A DNA stretch of 64,000 bases from Muraenolepis orangiensis (GCA_027704905.1 CM051007.1:22246812-22310811); one strand, 5' to 3'. Numbered from the stretch's first letter, positions 17,843-30,050 are shown. The notes: generated by a model from the sequence alone, not told the origin. A program made the numbers and translations.

Positions 17843-18062
17843 GGGTGGCAGTATAGCTCAGGAGGTAGAGCGGTCGCCTCACAGCTGGTTCGATGCCCGG
17901 CTCCTCCGAGCAAAAACTGTCGAGGTGCAAGACACCCTAACCCTAACTGCTCCCGGGCGCTGTATAAATAGCTGCCCACTGCTCCTAATACTAGGATGGG
18001 TTAAATGCAGAGAACACGTTTCACTGTATGTTTTCATGTATGTGACCAATAAAGAGGATTCA
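17843..18062 (+). mobile_element. tRNA-derived SINE
   Basis: It starts GGTGGCAGTATAGCTCAGG, a tRNA-like head with a box A (TAGCTCAGGAGG), followed by a box B-like GGTTCGATGCC. The tail ends in CACTGT..ATGTGACCAATAAAG, shared with fish SINEs and LINEs. The acceptor stem does not pair, so this is not a functional tRNA gene. Confidence 0.75.
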
Positions 18063-19119
18063 ATCCTCCAGATTAGATTTTTTGTTTGTAAATTCCTAAT
18101 CAAAATGTACCCAATGCCAGAGTCACATCACAACTTATCAACAGCATATGTATTCATCATATAATACATAAGCTCATATTAACATTAAAAGGTTAAAAGG
18201 AGAATCATCCAAAGACAATAAAACAATAAAAGGTGAACTAAAGAACTAAAATAAAATATAAGATGCAGATATACAAGCTGCAGCAAAGAGAAATGCTTTG
18301 AGAATGAAAGCATGGATGAGTTTTCCAGGTCTTTTTTGGACATCAACCATTTAATTCTTGCTATGTCTTAAGGTGGTAGTAGGCTGATTTTGTTTGGATT
18401 GTTCTTCATGTGGCTAATAAAGTTTAGGTCAGAGTCCATAACTAAACCAATATTTCGGACTTGCTTTTTAGATCCATACACACACAGGGTAAAAATTGCC
18501 CCTAACTCCTGGTCTAGGATCAGCTTTCCCTCCAAATCCTAACCTTAACCATTAGTGAGGAGGAAAAACTGACCTCATAACTGACCCCTTGGAGATTCAC
18601 AAAAAATTAATTTGGAATCCTGGGCCTTTCTTCTCAATTGCATCAGCTGCCAAGAACCAGTTCTGGAATTGATCTGTTCCTCTTCTGTATCCATCTGTAT
18701 CTTTCCTGATGTCCTGCGTGACGTCCATGTACTGCATGCTTATTGGACTTCCACACTGTGCATTTGCATCTTGTGTTTTTTTGACAGCACCTGATTGATG
18801 AGACTGGCAGAACACTCCCATTTTTTCCATGGGAGTTTTTTTCCACCCTTTTAGGTATTTTGCGTATCTGAAAATCCCAAATTCTAAAATGTAATGTTAA
18901 GAGTCAATGTTAAGAGTTAAGTAGATGTTTGTTGAACACACTGTTTACCAAAGAGGTGGCGGTTCCTTTAGAATGTGATGAGTAAAAGTAGCTTTAGTGG
19001 TTGTCCCTAGCAGTGGGTAAACAGTATTCTGTTCTGCCTTGTAGTAGAGGTATGTCTAACAACAATATACCTTATTCAGTCAGTTGTGTGCGTAATAATA
19101 GTATGGTTTAATTGAGTCC

Positions 19120-19478
19120 CTGCCCCTCACAATGTCTGCGCACAGACTTCATGAGGAAGACTACTGTCCGGGCGCCGGTTCCGCAGCATCCGTACAAGGA
19201 CTGCCAGGTTCAAGGACAGAGTGCTGCCACTATCATAACATTGTCATCCATATTACATTATACTATCATACACTATAATACTTTTGCTGGACTTTCTGGA
19301 CTCATTACAGTTACTGCACTGTTCTGCACTATACTGCACTGTATTTATGATGCTGCTGCACTACTGTCAAGTTCATAGTATTAAATTGTAGGAAATCCCT
19401 ACTGCTGGAGGGAATGGGGAGTAAGCATTCCATTGTACTTGTTGCATATGGCAAATACAAATCTTGAATCTTGAAGAC
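19120..19478 (+). mobile_element. LINE 3' fragment
   Basis: It has a degenerate coding end and a CTGCACTGT-rich section. The tail GGGAGTAAGCATTCCATTGT ends in AATCTTGAATCTTGAA. The reverse complement of its tail (GAATGCTTACTCCCCATTC) recurs at 14772-14792 and 49540-49560, which supports one LINE family with several truncated copies. Confidence 0.65.
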
Positions 19479-20181
19479 CATCAGTTGCGATATAACTGCT
19501 CACGTTATAGCTCACCACCACAAACAGACACAAAACATTTGTTGTCTGTGCCAAAATATTTGACTTCTATTATTGTACTTCAAGCCAAGTCAAACCAAAG
19601 CTCTCAAGGCTGTAAACGGGGTTCCTCATAATATATGCATACACTGGGCTTACTGTACATTAACATAGTCAGGAAGGAGCATTGTTCACATTGATGTCTA
19701 TGTAACTAATTGTTATTAGTTCAGTTCCATATGGTATATACATAAGATAATGTATCTGAAAGGCTTCATGTCAAAACTGTATATTCAACAATGGGACAAA
19801 GGGTTGATGTAGTGTAAGCATGATCATTTTTCTTTTTTTCCCGCTCTATTTTTAACTTGAGATTAGATACTGCACAATGATGATGTTAACTAAATCCAGC
19901 CCACTTTTCTTTTTCTTTCACTATGTAAATAATCATGTTATAGATGACGCAAATATACTTGTATAATTACTGTGACTCAAAACCAATATAGCATAGGTAG
20001 CATTATAGTTCTCTAAGGACCAACCTCTTGGGCCAAGCCCAAAACAAGCGGATAAAATCTTTGAGCGGAAACCCTGTTCAACATTTGATTCCCCCATTGT
20101 CACACGTCAACCATCAGCTACATTCCTTGGCCACGACCGGATTTTATTTCAATTGGCTGTACTTGACTTGCTTGATCCAGG

Positions 20182-23100
20182 ATGGGTCCACCATCTCCAA
20201 GGGCATTGGGGCTCATGCTATGCTTTATGGTTTTCCTAATTTCAGGTGAGATTATCATTTAATCAACAAAGAAATCAATTAGATTAGATTAGATTCAAAT
20301 GTAATGTCATTGCACAGCACAAGTACAGTACATGCAGCGAAAATAATTTGGCATCTAACCAGAGTGCAAATGTTGCAGTTAAGTGCATGGTAATATATAA
20401 TTTACAGTTTACAGTGGTTAAAAGACAGTCTAGGTATACAAATGTATGTATGAGATATGTGCATAATAATAGGTATTATAATGTAATTATATATGATATT
20501 TATGATATATATGATATGGTACAGAGCAGTTGTTAAGTAATCTTTAATTTTTAAGGAATCCAACACGTTGACTTTATGTGTTTATCAATTTGTGTAAAGG
20601 CTTTATCATTTTTTCATGTAAAGATCCTTAAGACTATAACCTCAAACAATAGACCCATATCACAGAGGGAGAGCAAACACAGTGTCTAGTACGGCTAGTA
20701 CCAGTGTGTTATCTTCACTAGTGTAGTACTAGTGAAGATAACACACATTGACTATGGACGCCCTGGTGCATCAAATGTAGCAGATCCATCATTAGAGTTA
20801 TGAGTGACACCTGTGTTTTGTCCTTCCGATGACACCTCTGTGATAAGGGGGATATTAGTTCAGGTTATAAATGCTGCTCCCGTAGAAATGTATTGTATTG
20901 ACGAAACCCCATACAAACCGACTCATTCATTACATCATTTCTCAGACTTTAAAGGTTGTTCCGTGCATGCGGCCCGAAGCGCCAAGTCTCTGGAAACTGT
21001 GTTCGCTCTGGCCATCGAGATCAACAACAGGGTGTTCAATGAATCCCTGCTGGATCCGAACTCGCAGTACCACAAGTCGTTGCGTTCAGAAGTCGAAACC
21101 CTGGTAAAGCCACCACCACCACCACCAACAACACCAACACAGCCATAGTTATTTGCATCTAACCAGAGTGCAAATGTTGCAGTAAAGTGCATCGTTATAT
21201 ATCATTGATTTTGATATGACGCCTGGGGATGTTTGCATTTTTATAATTGTATTTAATCCGGTTTTACAATTCTCCACAGCGCTCAGTCAGTAGTTCTGTG
21301 GTCATGTTAGGTGAGCTTCCCCCTTTGCGATCAGTTGGTCTTTTCATGACTTTATTTAAATACCAGTTTTAATAAGATATAGAATAATAACCATGGACGT
21401 ATTTATTTGTTTTAATTACAAATATAATAATAACCGTAGATGTATGACCGAGATCGGTTTATTTAGAGTTTGAGGGAACGAAGGGCTGCTTAAACGAACG
21501 GCTTTCTCACTCAGTAAAAACGCGATATTAGATCAAATGAACGAGAAGAAGATGAAAACTAACCGCGATCATTGTTGTCTCTGGTCAGACAAATGTTGAT
21601 GTTGTCGGATGATTATTGCGATTTCAACTTCCAAAGCGAGATAACTCCTAGCTGTTTTACCCCACCTACCTTACTAGGTCAAGAGCCGTTTGCAATAGGC
21701 CTAATGCACGTCCAGCCTCATTTAAAATAGGATCTCGTTAGAATAACATTTGATTTCAAATGGCTCTTATAACACACCCGGTCATATTTGGCCACTTAGA
21801 TTGTAATGTGTTTTGAATTTGGACAGATTTTTCGGCATTACATTTTTCTTTAAATTTTGTCGTTAGAAATATCCCTTATCAGGACACCAAACTAACTAAC
21901 TCAACCATTTTGTAAATAATATTTCCTCCCTAGTAGATGTATTGCAACAAAGCTAAGAACAATAGCTATAGTTGTACACAAAAGTTACATTGTGTAGCTT
22001 ATATTTCAAAGAATTAAAACAGAATGGCTGGACCTAATGAACATATTTGCCATATGTCCGATTTTTTATGCTTTGTCTCATTCGCATTTACTGGTTTTAA
22101 TTATTTGTAATTGTAACTATAACACATTACAAGTCATTTAATTTCATATAATCAACGATTGGTGTGTCTTACAGTTAAACGGTATTTACAACTGCACATC
22201 TACAGCTGCATGCCCAACCAATGAATTCTACGACGGTGTCGTGCACATGGTTTTCAGGTAAAGGTCTTAATTTCATCACTATTTGTCTGGCACCCCTGGG
22301 CATGCTGGATGTGTGTTTTGCTTTGTTTTTATGTTATTTGACTTATTTGATATTGATAGACAAGACATATACAATCATAACTTTCAATGCCAAATAAAAA
22401 ATAATAAATAATAATAAAAAATCCAATACCAGTAAAATGACATTGCATGATCCTCATGATGGTTGGTTTGGTTTTCGTTTTTTGACTATTTTTATTACTT
22501 CACAGCTCTGGATCGGTGATAGCTAACTCAACGATTGTCATTGGAACGGATTTCATCAACCCATCGATTATGCTTTTTATGTTTAATGACAATAATGCAG
22601 CAGCCCTAGCCAATACGAACCTCAATATTAACACGGATTATACAAGTATGACCTTTATTTTGACACAGTAGTTGGTCTACATTCATACATATTGCCAATC
22701 ACTGCAGTTATATACAGTGTTCAGTGTTTCATTTGATTTTCTCTCATTTGTATTTGTTCTCAAGACAGGGTGCGGCCAAATATAACAACTATACCCATCA
22801 CCCCAACCCCTAGCATAAACACAACCCCAAACCCTAACACAACCCCAGACCCTAACGCAAACACAACCCCAGACCCTAACGCAAACACAACCCCAGACCC
22901 TAACGCAAACACAACCCCAGACCCTAACGCAAACACAACCCCAGACCCTAACGCAAACACAACCCCAGACCCTAACGCAAACACAACCCCAGACCCTAAC
23001 GCAAACACAACCCCAGACCCTAACGCAAACACAACCCCAGACCCTAACGCAAACACAACCCCAGACCCTAACGCAAACACAACCCCAGACCCTAACGCAA

Positions 23101-24679
23101 ACACAACCCCAGACCCTAACGCAAACACAACCCCAGACCCTAACGCAAACACAACCCCAGACCCTAATGAAAACTCAACCCAAGACCCTAACGCAAACAC
23201 AGCCCCAGACCCTAATACAGACTTAACCCAAGACCCTAATACAGACTTAACCCAAGACCCTGACGCAAACTCAACCCCAGACCCTAATACAGACTCAACC
23301 CCAACCATTACAAGTCTAGACACCTCAACCGCAAACGCCGGTGGTGGAGGAAACAATGGCCGTCCAGATTGGGTGCCCGGATGGGGCATTGCCCTACTCG
23401 TGTTAGCTTCACTCATCGTGTTGCTTCTTATCATCATCATCATCATTCTGGTTAGTACTTCAGTAAAGTTAAGGTTGGTTGTTCTAGTATGTAGTAGTCC
23501 AGTAATTTGGCCTGGAAAATAAATGGAGCAAATGAAACCGGCCAGAAAGCAATGCATAAACTTTTGTTAAAATGATCTTTCCTAATTGTCAGGTGGTTCG
23601 CTGGTGCTGCATGGGCTCAGGAACGGACAGAGACGAATTTAAACGTGATCCATACTATGTGCAAAAGGCTCCCCAGGAGAATGTGCCTGTATACTATCCG
23701 GTAACACCGCAAATGCAGAGGCCCCCACCAAGTGCATTACAGACACCGACTATTGTCGTAAGTACCCTTTGAGTTGGTATTCCCAGAGTGTCATAGTGAG
23801 GACTGCTTGCAGTTCGGTTAAGATCACTCTTGACAACTTATTGTCAATCGCTTACTTGGCCTTCTTTGCTATATTTCAATAGCTCATATCACCTTTACTT
23901 TTGACAAAATAAGGTTTGCCCATAGGCAAACGAGAAGAACCATAACATTTTTATCTCTCAATCAGCGATTGAGATTGACTAACTATCTGTCAGTAAAGTG
24001 AGAGAAAAAAACACCATTCCAGCTTCTCAGATCAGATCACATTAATTGTATTTGTCACATGTAGAAGGTACAGTGTACAATGTACAGTGAAATGTTATTG
24101 CCAGCTCCGAAAATATGCTCAAAATTACAAAAATACAAAAAGATATTAGCTTACACTGTTGGAAGCGTCAGCTAAGGGTATATACAAAACTTAGTATCAG
24201 AAAATTGTCCAAAAAAATAGGGTTCACATTGTCAGGTGCTGACTTTTCAGCTGGGCTTTATTTGGCAGTAAATCTGATGAATGATTCCAGAGATATGACC
24301 CAAAACAGTACACTTTTAGTTGTAAAGCTCCACCTGGTGGCAAAATTTGGTGACATCCTCAGGTCAAGACCCTTGATTTGAGCTTAACTTGAGGTCATTC
24401 GGACCACTGAGAAAGCCAGCCAGCTACTTGCTCGCTTAACCAAGATGTAATTAACCGCTCCCTTGAACTGGGATGTGAGTGAAATTCACTCAGTGAACGA
24501 GAGCACTCAGTGAACGAGAAGCAAAAACTATAAAAGAAGTATATATATCAAATGTTATTTATTTGTATATATACCGTACATATTTTTTAATTGGCTTTCA
24601 TCTCAGTTCGACAACTTTGTTTCAACAGGGTGACTTACCCAAAACAAATCGGACAGGCTTCTATGCTGTAAATCCTTGA
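20182..24679 (+). CDS. MUC1-like SEA-domain transmembrane mucin, complete
   Basis: Seven exons, all phases compatible: 20182-20245, 20946-21103, 22175-22257, 22506-22645, 22765-23450, 23593-23757, 24629-24679 (stop TGA at the end); 448 residues. Residues 1-21 are a signal peptide (LMLCFMVFLIS). Residues about 30-140 form a SEA domain: FNESLLDPNSQYHKSL, then VFSSG/SVIA, which matches the G-SVVV autocleavage motif (predicted cut 104/105). Residues about 150-350 are Thr/Pro/Asn-rich, with an octapeptide repeat carrying an NTT sequon per unit. The membrane segment at about 352-377 begins WVPGWGIALLVLAS, close to the MUC1 sequence VPGWGIALLVL. The tail (about 71 residues) has a juxtamembrane CC pair and several Tyr, ending FYAVNP. 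Membrane mucins form the epithelial glycocalyx. MUC1 has its repeats N-terminal to SEA, whereas here they follow it. Strict MUC1 orthology is inference. Confidence 0.87.
20278..20420 (-). repeat. Dispersed LINE-tail repeat, copy 1
   Basis: ATTAGATTAGATTCAAATGT followed by GCACAGCACAAGT and then CATCTAACCAGAGTGCAAAT. The same words occur at 21150-21200, 26885-26935 and, in the opposite orientation, at 60455-60562. The orientation is set by treating the TAATC repeats as a 3' tail. Confidence 0.65.
20690..20860 (+). repeat. Copy 2 of the dispersed foldback family
   Basis: A near-perfect hairpin (20706-20747, arms GTGTGTTATCTTCACTAGT and its complement) is followed by GAGTGACACCTGTGTTTTGT. It aligns with copies at 16145-16262 and 43428-43565. 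It sits in intron 1 of the mucin gene. Confidence 0.7.
21150..21205 (-). repeat. Dispersed LINE-tail repeat, copy 2 (short)
   Basis: CATCTAACCAGAGTGCAAAT and TTGCAGTAAAGTGCAT match copy 1 at 20278-20420. It lies just inside intron 2 of the mucin gene. Confidence 0.6.
22846..23167 (+). repeat. 24-bp coding minisatellite of the mucin
   Basis: About 13 near-identical 24-bp units (ACCCTAACGCAAACACAACC plus CCAG) encode an eight-residue NTTPDPNA repeat. Degenerate units continue to about 23310 with NST, NTA and DLT variants. The near identity of the central units suggests recent homogenisation, so copy number is probably polymorphic. Confidence 0.95.
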
Positions 24680-26884
24680 CATGAAGGGAAATAACGGCTT
24701 TGCGGCATCAGGTAAAATAATATGTTAACCATTCATTCATTTAGACTAACAGAATTATAATTGTTTTCTCTCTATTGTTATCCATTGCATTGATTCTAAA
24801 AAACGGAAAATTACTCCAGAGATATGACCAAAACTAAATAATTATTCAGCTCCCGAGAAGCAGAAAACCATGATAGTTGACATCCAGACCCTTCATTAAA
24901 GCTTTAAACTTGAGGTCATTCGGACCATCGGTTACAGAAGTACAGCTGAAAATGTGATTTTCGCGTTTTAAAACGCCCCCCCCCCCCCTAGTGACACATA
25001 TTAGAATAAAACAAATCGGAAAAGCGATAGGGCCATAAATGGGTAACCCAAATATCAGAATGAAATTGTAAATGAGTTTGAGTTATGGCGTTCATACGTA
25101 GGGAAAGTGGATGCGGCTTCGGCAGTCACGGCAAAACTATAATATCCCCAAAAACCTTTTTCGGGGATATTATAGTTATATAATAATCAAGGTCAAGGTC
25201 AGGCATTAAACACTTCTTCCTCTTTTTTCCCCCTCTCTTTAATACCTCTTTTTCTTCATATATGTCTTACAACAAAGTTCAAACATTCCATACTTCCATA
25301 ATAATACCATGTTCATACATTAAGTATTCACGTGGTTGCTGTTATTATTAAATCACTAGTATCTGGTTCTAATTAACTCTTGACTTTTACTTCCAGGCAC
25401 ATTAAAAATGACCAATGGAGCCTATGGGAACAAGCTGCTGAAAATAGGATGCCTTTTGACACACCATTGATTAATGAATCACCTAAATTTGATTTTTATG
25501 AATACTATTTATTACAGTATGACTCATTATGTTTGTTACACTAGTTACACCAACAACTATATTTATAGCGAGAATATATATTGTAATCATTGTAATATAT
25601 TGTAATTATCATTGATCATATTACTCGTTCATGTCATTATACCTAATGGGCACTGAGTTTTGGCCTCATATTTTAGCAAAAAAAAGTTTATTCATTTTAT
25701 GATTTATATCATCTGTACAAAGTGTGTCTCAAATCTAAGGAGATTTTGAGGCTTCTATTATTAATAAAGGGTAATTAAACGCCCTGTTTTAGCAAAAAAG
25801 TTTGAAAGGTTTTAGAAAGAACCGACACATTATGTTTGATAGGAGCAGGTGCATGGGATCAAGCTAATCGGAAACTACCACCAGTGCTACACTCTGGAAA
25901 AGCTTTTTGGCCAGCGAATGTCCCCAGCTTTAACGACTATTTAATAATTGTTGTAAAAAATAACACCAACACCCAAACAGAATGGGGTTCAAGTAAAATA
26001 CTATTTTACTTGATAGACAAGTTTGTTGTACTTGTACAATGACAATATAGGCATTCTGATTCAGATTCTGAAAAAAAGTGCCCACCATTATTTAGCATAT
26101 TTGTAGTATCTATTTAAAGGGTGAGTGAACAATGAAATCCCCTTTTTCACTAGAAAACAGTTCCAGGTTTGGGTCTTTGCGGAACCATTTTAAAACTTAA
26201 ATGTATAAAGTTGTTACACAGGAGAAATTCTGTCAATTTAAAGCTACTTCGGACCAAATAACGCTTCTCGGGTTTTCTTTCTTCCAAATTCGTAATAAGC
26301 TTTTTTTTAAACTTATAAGCGGAAGTTCCCCTGCTAAAACTGGGCTTGACTTACCCTTTAATATACCCAACCTTTAATCTGGCCACTTTGATGGCCATGC
26401 CCTCTGTTGTACACAGTTGTATGCATATCAGATTATAACTTGTATGTATGGAATATGTCCAGTTTGTCATTGTTTAATTGACATTAAAAGGAACACAATA
26501 TATTTTATACATATACCGATTGTGAGGTGTTTATTTGGTGATGCATTTAAAACATACTTAGGTTGGAAAACTTCAGAAGAAAGACTTTATAGAATGGATA
26601 TGTTTTTACATTGTTCTCTTTGCTAATCAATAAATATAGTGTAACATGTGTTACATGAAGGCTATGTGTGTGTTTTTATATTTGATTTAGCGTATGTTTG
26701 AGTTATGTCTGATTATGTTGTTTACATATGAAAGGGATAATATACATACAGGTGTAGGTTATGATGGGCAAATCAAATCAAATAAAAAATCGATTATGTT
26801 GTTTACATATGAAAGGGATAATATACATACAGGTGTAGGTTATGATAGGCAAATCAAATCAAAAATCGATCCACTTTTAACCAC
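24680..26884. other. 3' flank of the mucin gene
   Basis: No gene seen. An AATAAA hexamer at 25005-25010, about 325 bases past the stop, could end the mucin transcript. A small hairpin (25137-25168, arms ATAATATCCCC and GGGGATATTAT) and LINE-tail-like sequence near 25985-26070 are present. Confidence 0.4.
26713..26875 (+). repeat. Tandem duplication, two units of about 80 bp
   Basis: GATTATGTTGTTTACATATG through GGCAAATCAAATCAAA occurs twice head to tail with almost no differences. It is a recent local duplication next to the retroelement block. Confidence 0.9.
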
Positions 26885-26935
26885 ATTAGATTAGATTAGA
26901 TTAGATTCAAATGTATTGTCAGTGTACAGCACAAG
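26885..26935 (-). repeat. Dispersed LINE-tail repeat, copy 3, interrupted by an LTR
   Basis: TTAGATTAGATTCAAATGT and ACAGCACAAGTG match copy 1 and then stop exactly where the gypsy LTR begins. The LTR element therefore inserted into this older repeat. Confidence 0.65.
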
Positions 26936-27447
26936 TGTCAAGGGGTAGTGTTTGTAAGGATCCAGAACGCAGACCAACAACGTGATCTGCGTGATGCTAA
27001 CGTGATTCTTTATTGTATCTATTGTATTTATTGTACAACAGTCCTTAGGACGGTCGGGGACAGGCAAGGGGCCTGGATACCGGGAAGTCGATCAGCGGGG
27101 TACCGGCAGGTAGTAGACAGGCGAGTGGTGAGGGACAGGCGAGGAGTCTAGATACCAAGAAGTCGATCAGCGGGGTACCGGCAGGTAGTAGACAGGCGAG
27201 TAGTGAAGGACAGGGGAGGAGTCTGGATACCAGGTAGAGGGCTTGGAACTGGAATCTGGAAGTAGCTTGGAACGGTTGCATCGAGAGAGAACAAAGTACG
27301 AACTAGCAATGGTGTTAGGGGAAGCCAGGGTATATATACACCCAGGTGAGGTGATTGTCATAAGCGGCAATCGCCGACAGGTGTGTAGGTGGGCAGCCAA
27401 AACCCGAGCCATGGCCACGCCCCCTGTCACACACCGCAACCGTGACA
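26936..27447 (-). repeat. 3' LTR of chromodomain Ty3/gypsy element A
   Basis: It begins TGTCA and ends TGACA on the + strand (TG..CA ends with inverted TGTCA). The inner side continues into a C-run, which on the minus strand is a G-rich polypurine tract next to the LTR. It contains repeated CTGGATACC..GTCGATCAGCGG words. About 512 bp. Confidence 0.8.
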
Positions 27448-27457
27448 GTACCCCCCC

Positions 27458-28480
27458 TCAATGGGCACGTCCTAGCGCCCCACCTGGTTTGTTGGGGTGT
27501 TCCCGGTGGAAGTCGCGGATAAGGGATGGGTCCAGGATGTACCGGCGCGGGAGCCAACTCCGCTCTTCTGGGCCGTATCCCTCCCAGTCGACCAAATACT
27601 GGAAGCCCCGGCCCCGGCGGCAAATGTCCAGGATCTTCTTCACCGTGTAAGCAGGGTGGTCGTCGATGATCCGGGGGGGTGGAGGGGGTTCGGTGGGAGG
27701 GCATAACGGGCTGGAGGAGACAGGCTTGAGCAGGGACACGAAAGTGGGGTGCACCTTTAGGGCCGGGGGCAGTTTTAGCCTTACCGAGACCGGGTTGATG
27801 ACCTTGTCCACGATGTAGGGCCCCACGTACCGGGGTGCCAACTTCCGAGACTGGACCTGTAGCGGCAGATCCCGGGAGGAGAGCCACACCTTCTGCCCAG
27901 GTCGGTAGGTGGGTGCAGGGACCCGCCCGCGGTCTGCCAAGCGCTGGTTCCGGGCGGCTGTGCGGAGGAGAGCAGCTCGCGCTGTCCTCCAGATCCGGCG
28001 GCAGCGCTGGAGGTGGACCTGTACCGACGGCACCGTGAAGCAACGGAGAGCTGCCTCCAGGTCCTGGTTAGACAATTGTCCGGATAGTGGTGTTACCCGC
28101 TGACGGCGGGAGACCCGTGACGAAGTCGACGGCGATGTGGGACCAAGGCCGGCTGGGAGGCAGCGGATGCAGCGGGTAGGCAGCGGATGCAGCAGGCCAG
28201 AGGGAGGTTGGTGCGAGGCCTTGCTGCGGGTGCAGACTACGCAGGCAGCCTCCATGTCCCGGGACATGGAAGACCACCAGAAGCTCTGCCTGAGGAAGGC
28301 CAGGGTGCGAGCAAAGCCGGAGTAGCAGGTGAGCTTGGAGGAATGACCCCACTGGAGAACCTGGGACCTAGCTGAGTCGGGTACAAACATACGGTTAGAA
28401 GGGCCATTACCTGGGTCTGGATAGGTGCGCTGGGCCTCCCGTACAAGACTCTCGATCCCCCATGTGGCTGCCCCCACCAC
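27458..28480 (-). pseudogene. Gypsy integrase C-terminal part with chromodomain
   Basis: This 340-codon open stretch carries the integrase zinc-finger remnant, the GPF/Y module and a chromodomain ending near the LTR. The catalytic core between the first Asp and the third acidic residue is deleted, so integration activity is not expected. Chromodomains direct chromovirus integration to marked chromatin. Confidence 0.85.
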
Positions 28481-28597
28481 GCAGGCTGGAGGGGGAATGG
28501 TCTCTGGCTCGGAGGTGGGCCTCTCAGAGTCCCACTGGCGAGAGAGGGAGTCTGGCTTGATGTTGCGACAGCCGAGATGGTAGGTGAGGGTATAGTT

Positions 28598-30050
28598 CAG
28601 GGGTGGCCAACCCGCGGCTCTCGAGCCGCATGCGGCTCTTTGCCCAGTTTCATGCGGCTCTTCAGTTCATATCGAATTATATTTGTGTGTGTGTGTGTGT
28701 GTGCAGTGGCGTAGCGCAAAATCCCGTGGCCCCCCGTGAGCAAAATCCGCGGGGAAATATCGCGATGTGTGACGATCGTTGACGGGGGTGGGGTGCTACT
28801 ACCCGATCAGAAATTAAGATATATAGATGTTAATTTTTTTTCTTACATCCAACGCCAGGGGGGGGGCCCCACTGCAAGGCACCCACTGCGGGGGGGGGGG
28901 GCCCTTCCCTACGCCACTGTGTGTGTGTAGTGTCAGTATGAGAGCATGACAGCGCGTCTAATTGTGATGCGGCCCAAGAGCCTATCACAAAAATGCCTGC
29001 GATGCAGTGAACCAATCACCTTCGAGGGGTGAAAACCCTATCGTTGAGTAAGCACTATCTGAGTTGACCATCTGAGTTCAAACCTAAAATGGCAGGGGAA
29101 AAATGCACAGCTAAGCGAAAATATGAAGACGACCATAGGATGTTTTTAGTAGAGTGGGAGAGTTCATATTTTTTTATAGAACGCAATTGCAAGCCATTTT
29201 GCCTTCTATGCCAGACATCATTAGCCCATTTCAAGGCTTCAAATCTTCAGCACCATTTCACCTCACTCCATGCTCACTCCATCGACCAGGAATTCCCTAA
29301 AGGTGTTGAACTTCGCAAGCAGAAGTTAAACACCTTGAAAAGTCAGGCGGAAAAGCAGACACAGTTTTTCCAAAAAATAATGAAGCACTCGGAGACCGTA
29401 ACGCTTGCATCATATCCAGTTGCTTGGAACATAGCATGAGCTAAAAAGCCATACAATGAAGGGGAGTTTGTTAAAAAATGCCTAAACCAATGCCTGGTTG
29501 AAATCTTGTTTCCAGAAAACCAAAAACTGAAACAAGGTGGAGGATTGTTCAAGGCAAGGAATGTCAGAAGTCCCACTAATTTAATTTAAAGAAGCAACAT
29601 GCATAGGAAGATAAAAAACTTGTTCACATTTTGTTTACTGAGAGTTTGTGTGAGAGTGCACACAATGTTCATTGTTGATAATAACTGGCCTCTGAATACT
29701 AGTAGGAGAGGTTTAATTCAATTTCTGTCAATATTATGGTGTATTATGGTGTATGGTGTAATAAATTTGTCAGAGCAGAGCTATGTGTGTCTGTCTGTGT
29801 GACGGTGTGTGTGTCTTTGGGAGGGAGGATCCTGAGTGTGTGTGTGTAAAGTTCTAGATTTTCATTTAGTCTGTGTGAGAGAGAGAGAGGGGAGAAAGAG
29901 AGTGAGGGAGCACAGAGAAAGGCTGAGAACAAAAGAGAGAAGGAGAGGGGGTGGGTGGGTGCGCATCTGTGACTGTGTGTATGATGTGGCTCTTTGCAGT
30001 AACATAGTAACATTTTTGGCTCTTAACCTCTGACTGGTTGGCCACCCCTG
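28598..30050 (+). mobile_element. hAT-family DNA transposon with 8-bp target duplication
   Basis: The ends are CAGGGGTGGCCAAC and GTTGGCCACCCCTG, perfect 14-bp inverted repeats. They are flanked by the identical 8-bp direct repeat GTATAGTT (28590-28597 and 30051-30058). The 1453-bp element sits inside gypsy element A and is therefore younger. It contains TG and GAGA microsatellites and a BED-type transposase remnant. Confidence 0.95.
29089..29439 (+). pseudogene. N-terminal fragment of a hAT transposase (BED-finger, ZBED/GTF2IRD2-like)
   Basis: The 116-codon ORF has a C-x2-C...H-x4-H finger (CLLCQTSLAHFKASNLQHHF) and the continuation FQKIMKHSETVTLASY. A TGA follows, after which the family sequence continues (AKKPYNEGEFVKKCL) for about 40 codons and is then lost. 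The whole catalytic domain and dimerisation region are absent. It cannot encode an active transposase. Confidence 0.8.

Noticed and set aside
17843..17915. A tRNA gene
   Set aside because: Box A and B are present but the cloverleaf stems do not pair, and the sequence continues into a SINE body and tail.
22846..23310. CCCTAA words suggesting an interstitial telomeric repeat
   Set aside because: The period is 24 bp, not 6, and CCCTAA occurs once per coding unit. The repeat is explained by the protein sequence.
22760..23557. 265-codon antisense ORF with GSGVVFAL repeats
   Set aside because: It is the mirror of the mucin minisatellite. The + strand reading has signal peptide, SEA, membrane segment and perfect splice phases.
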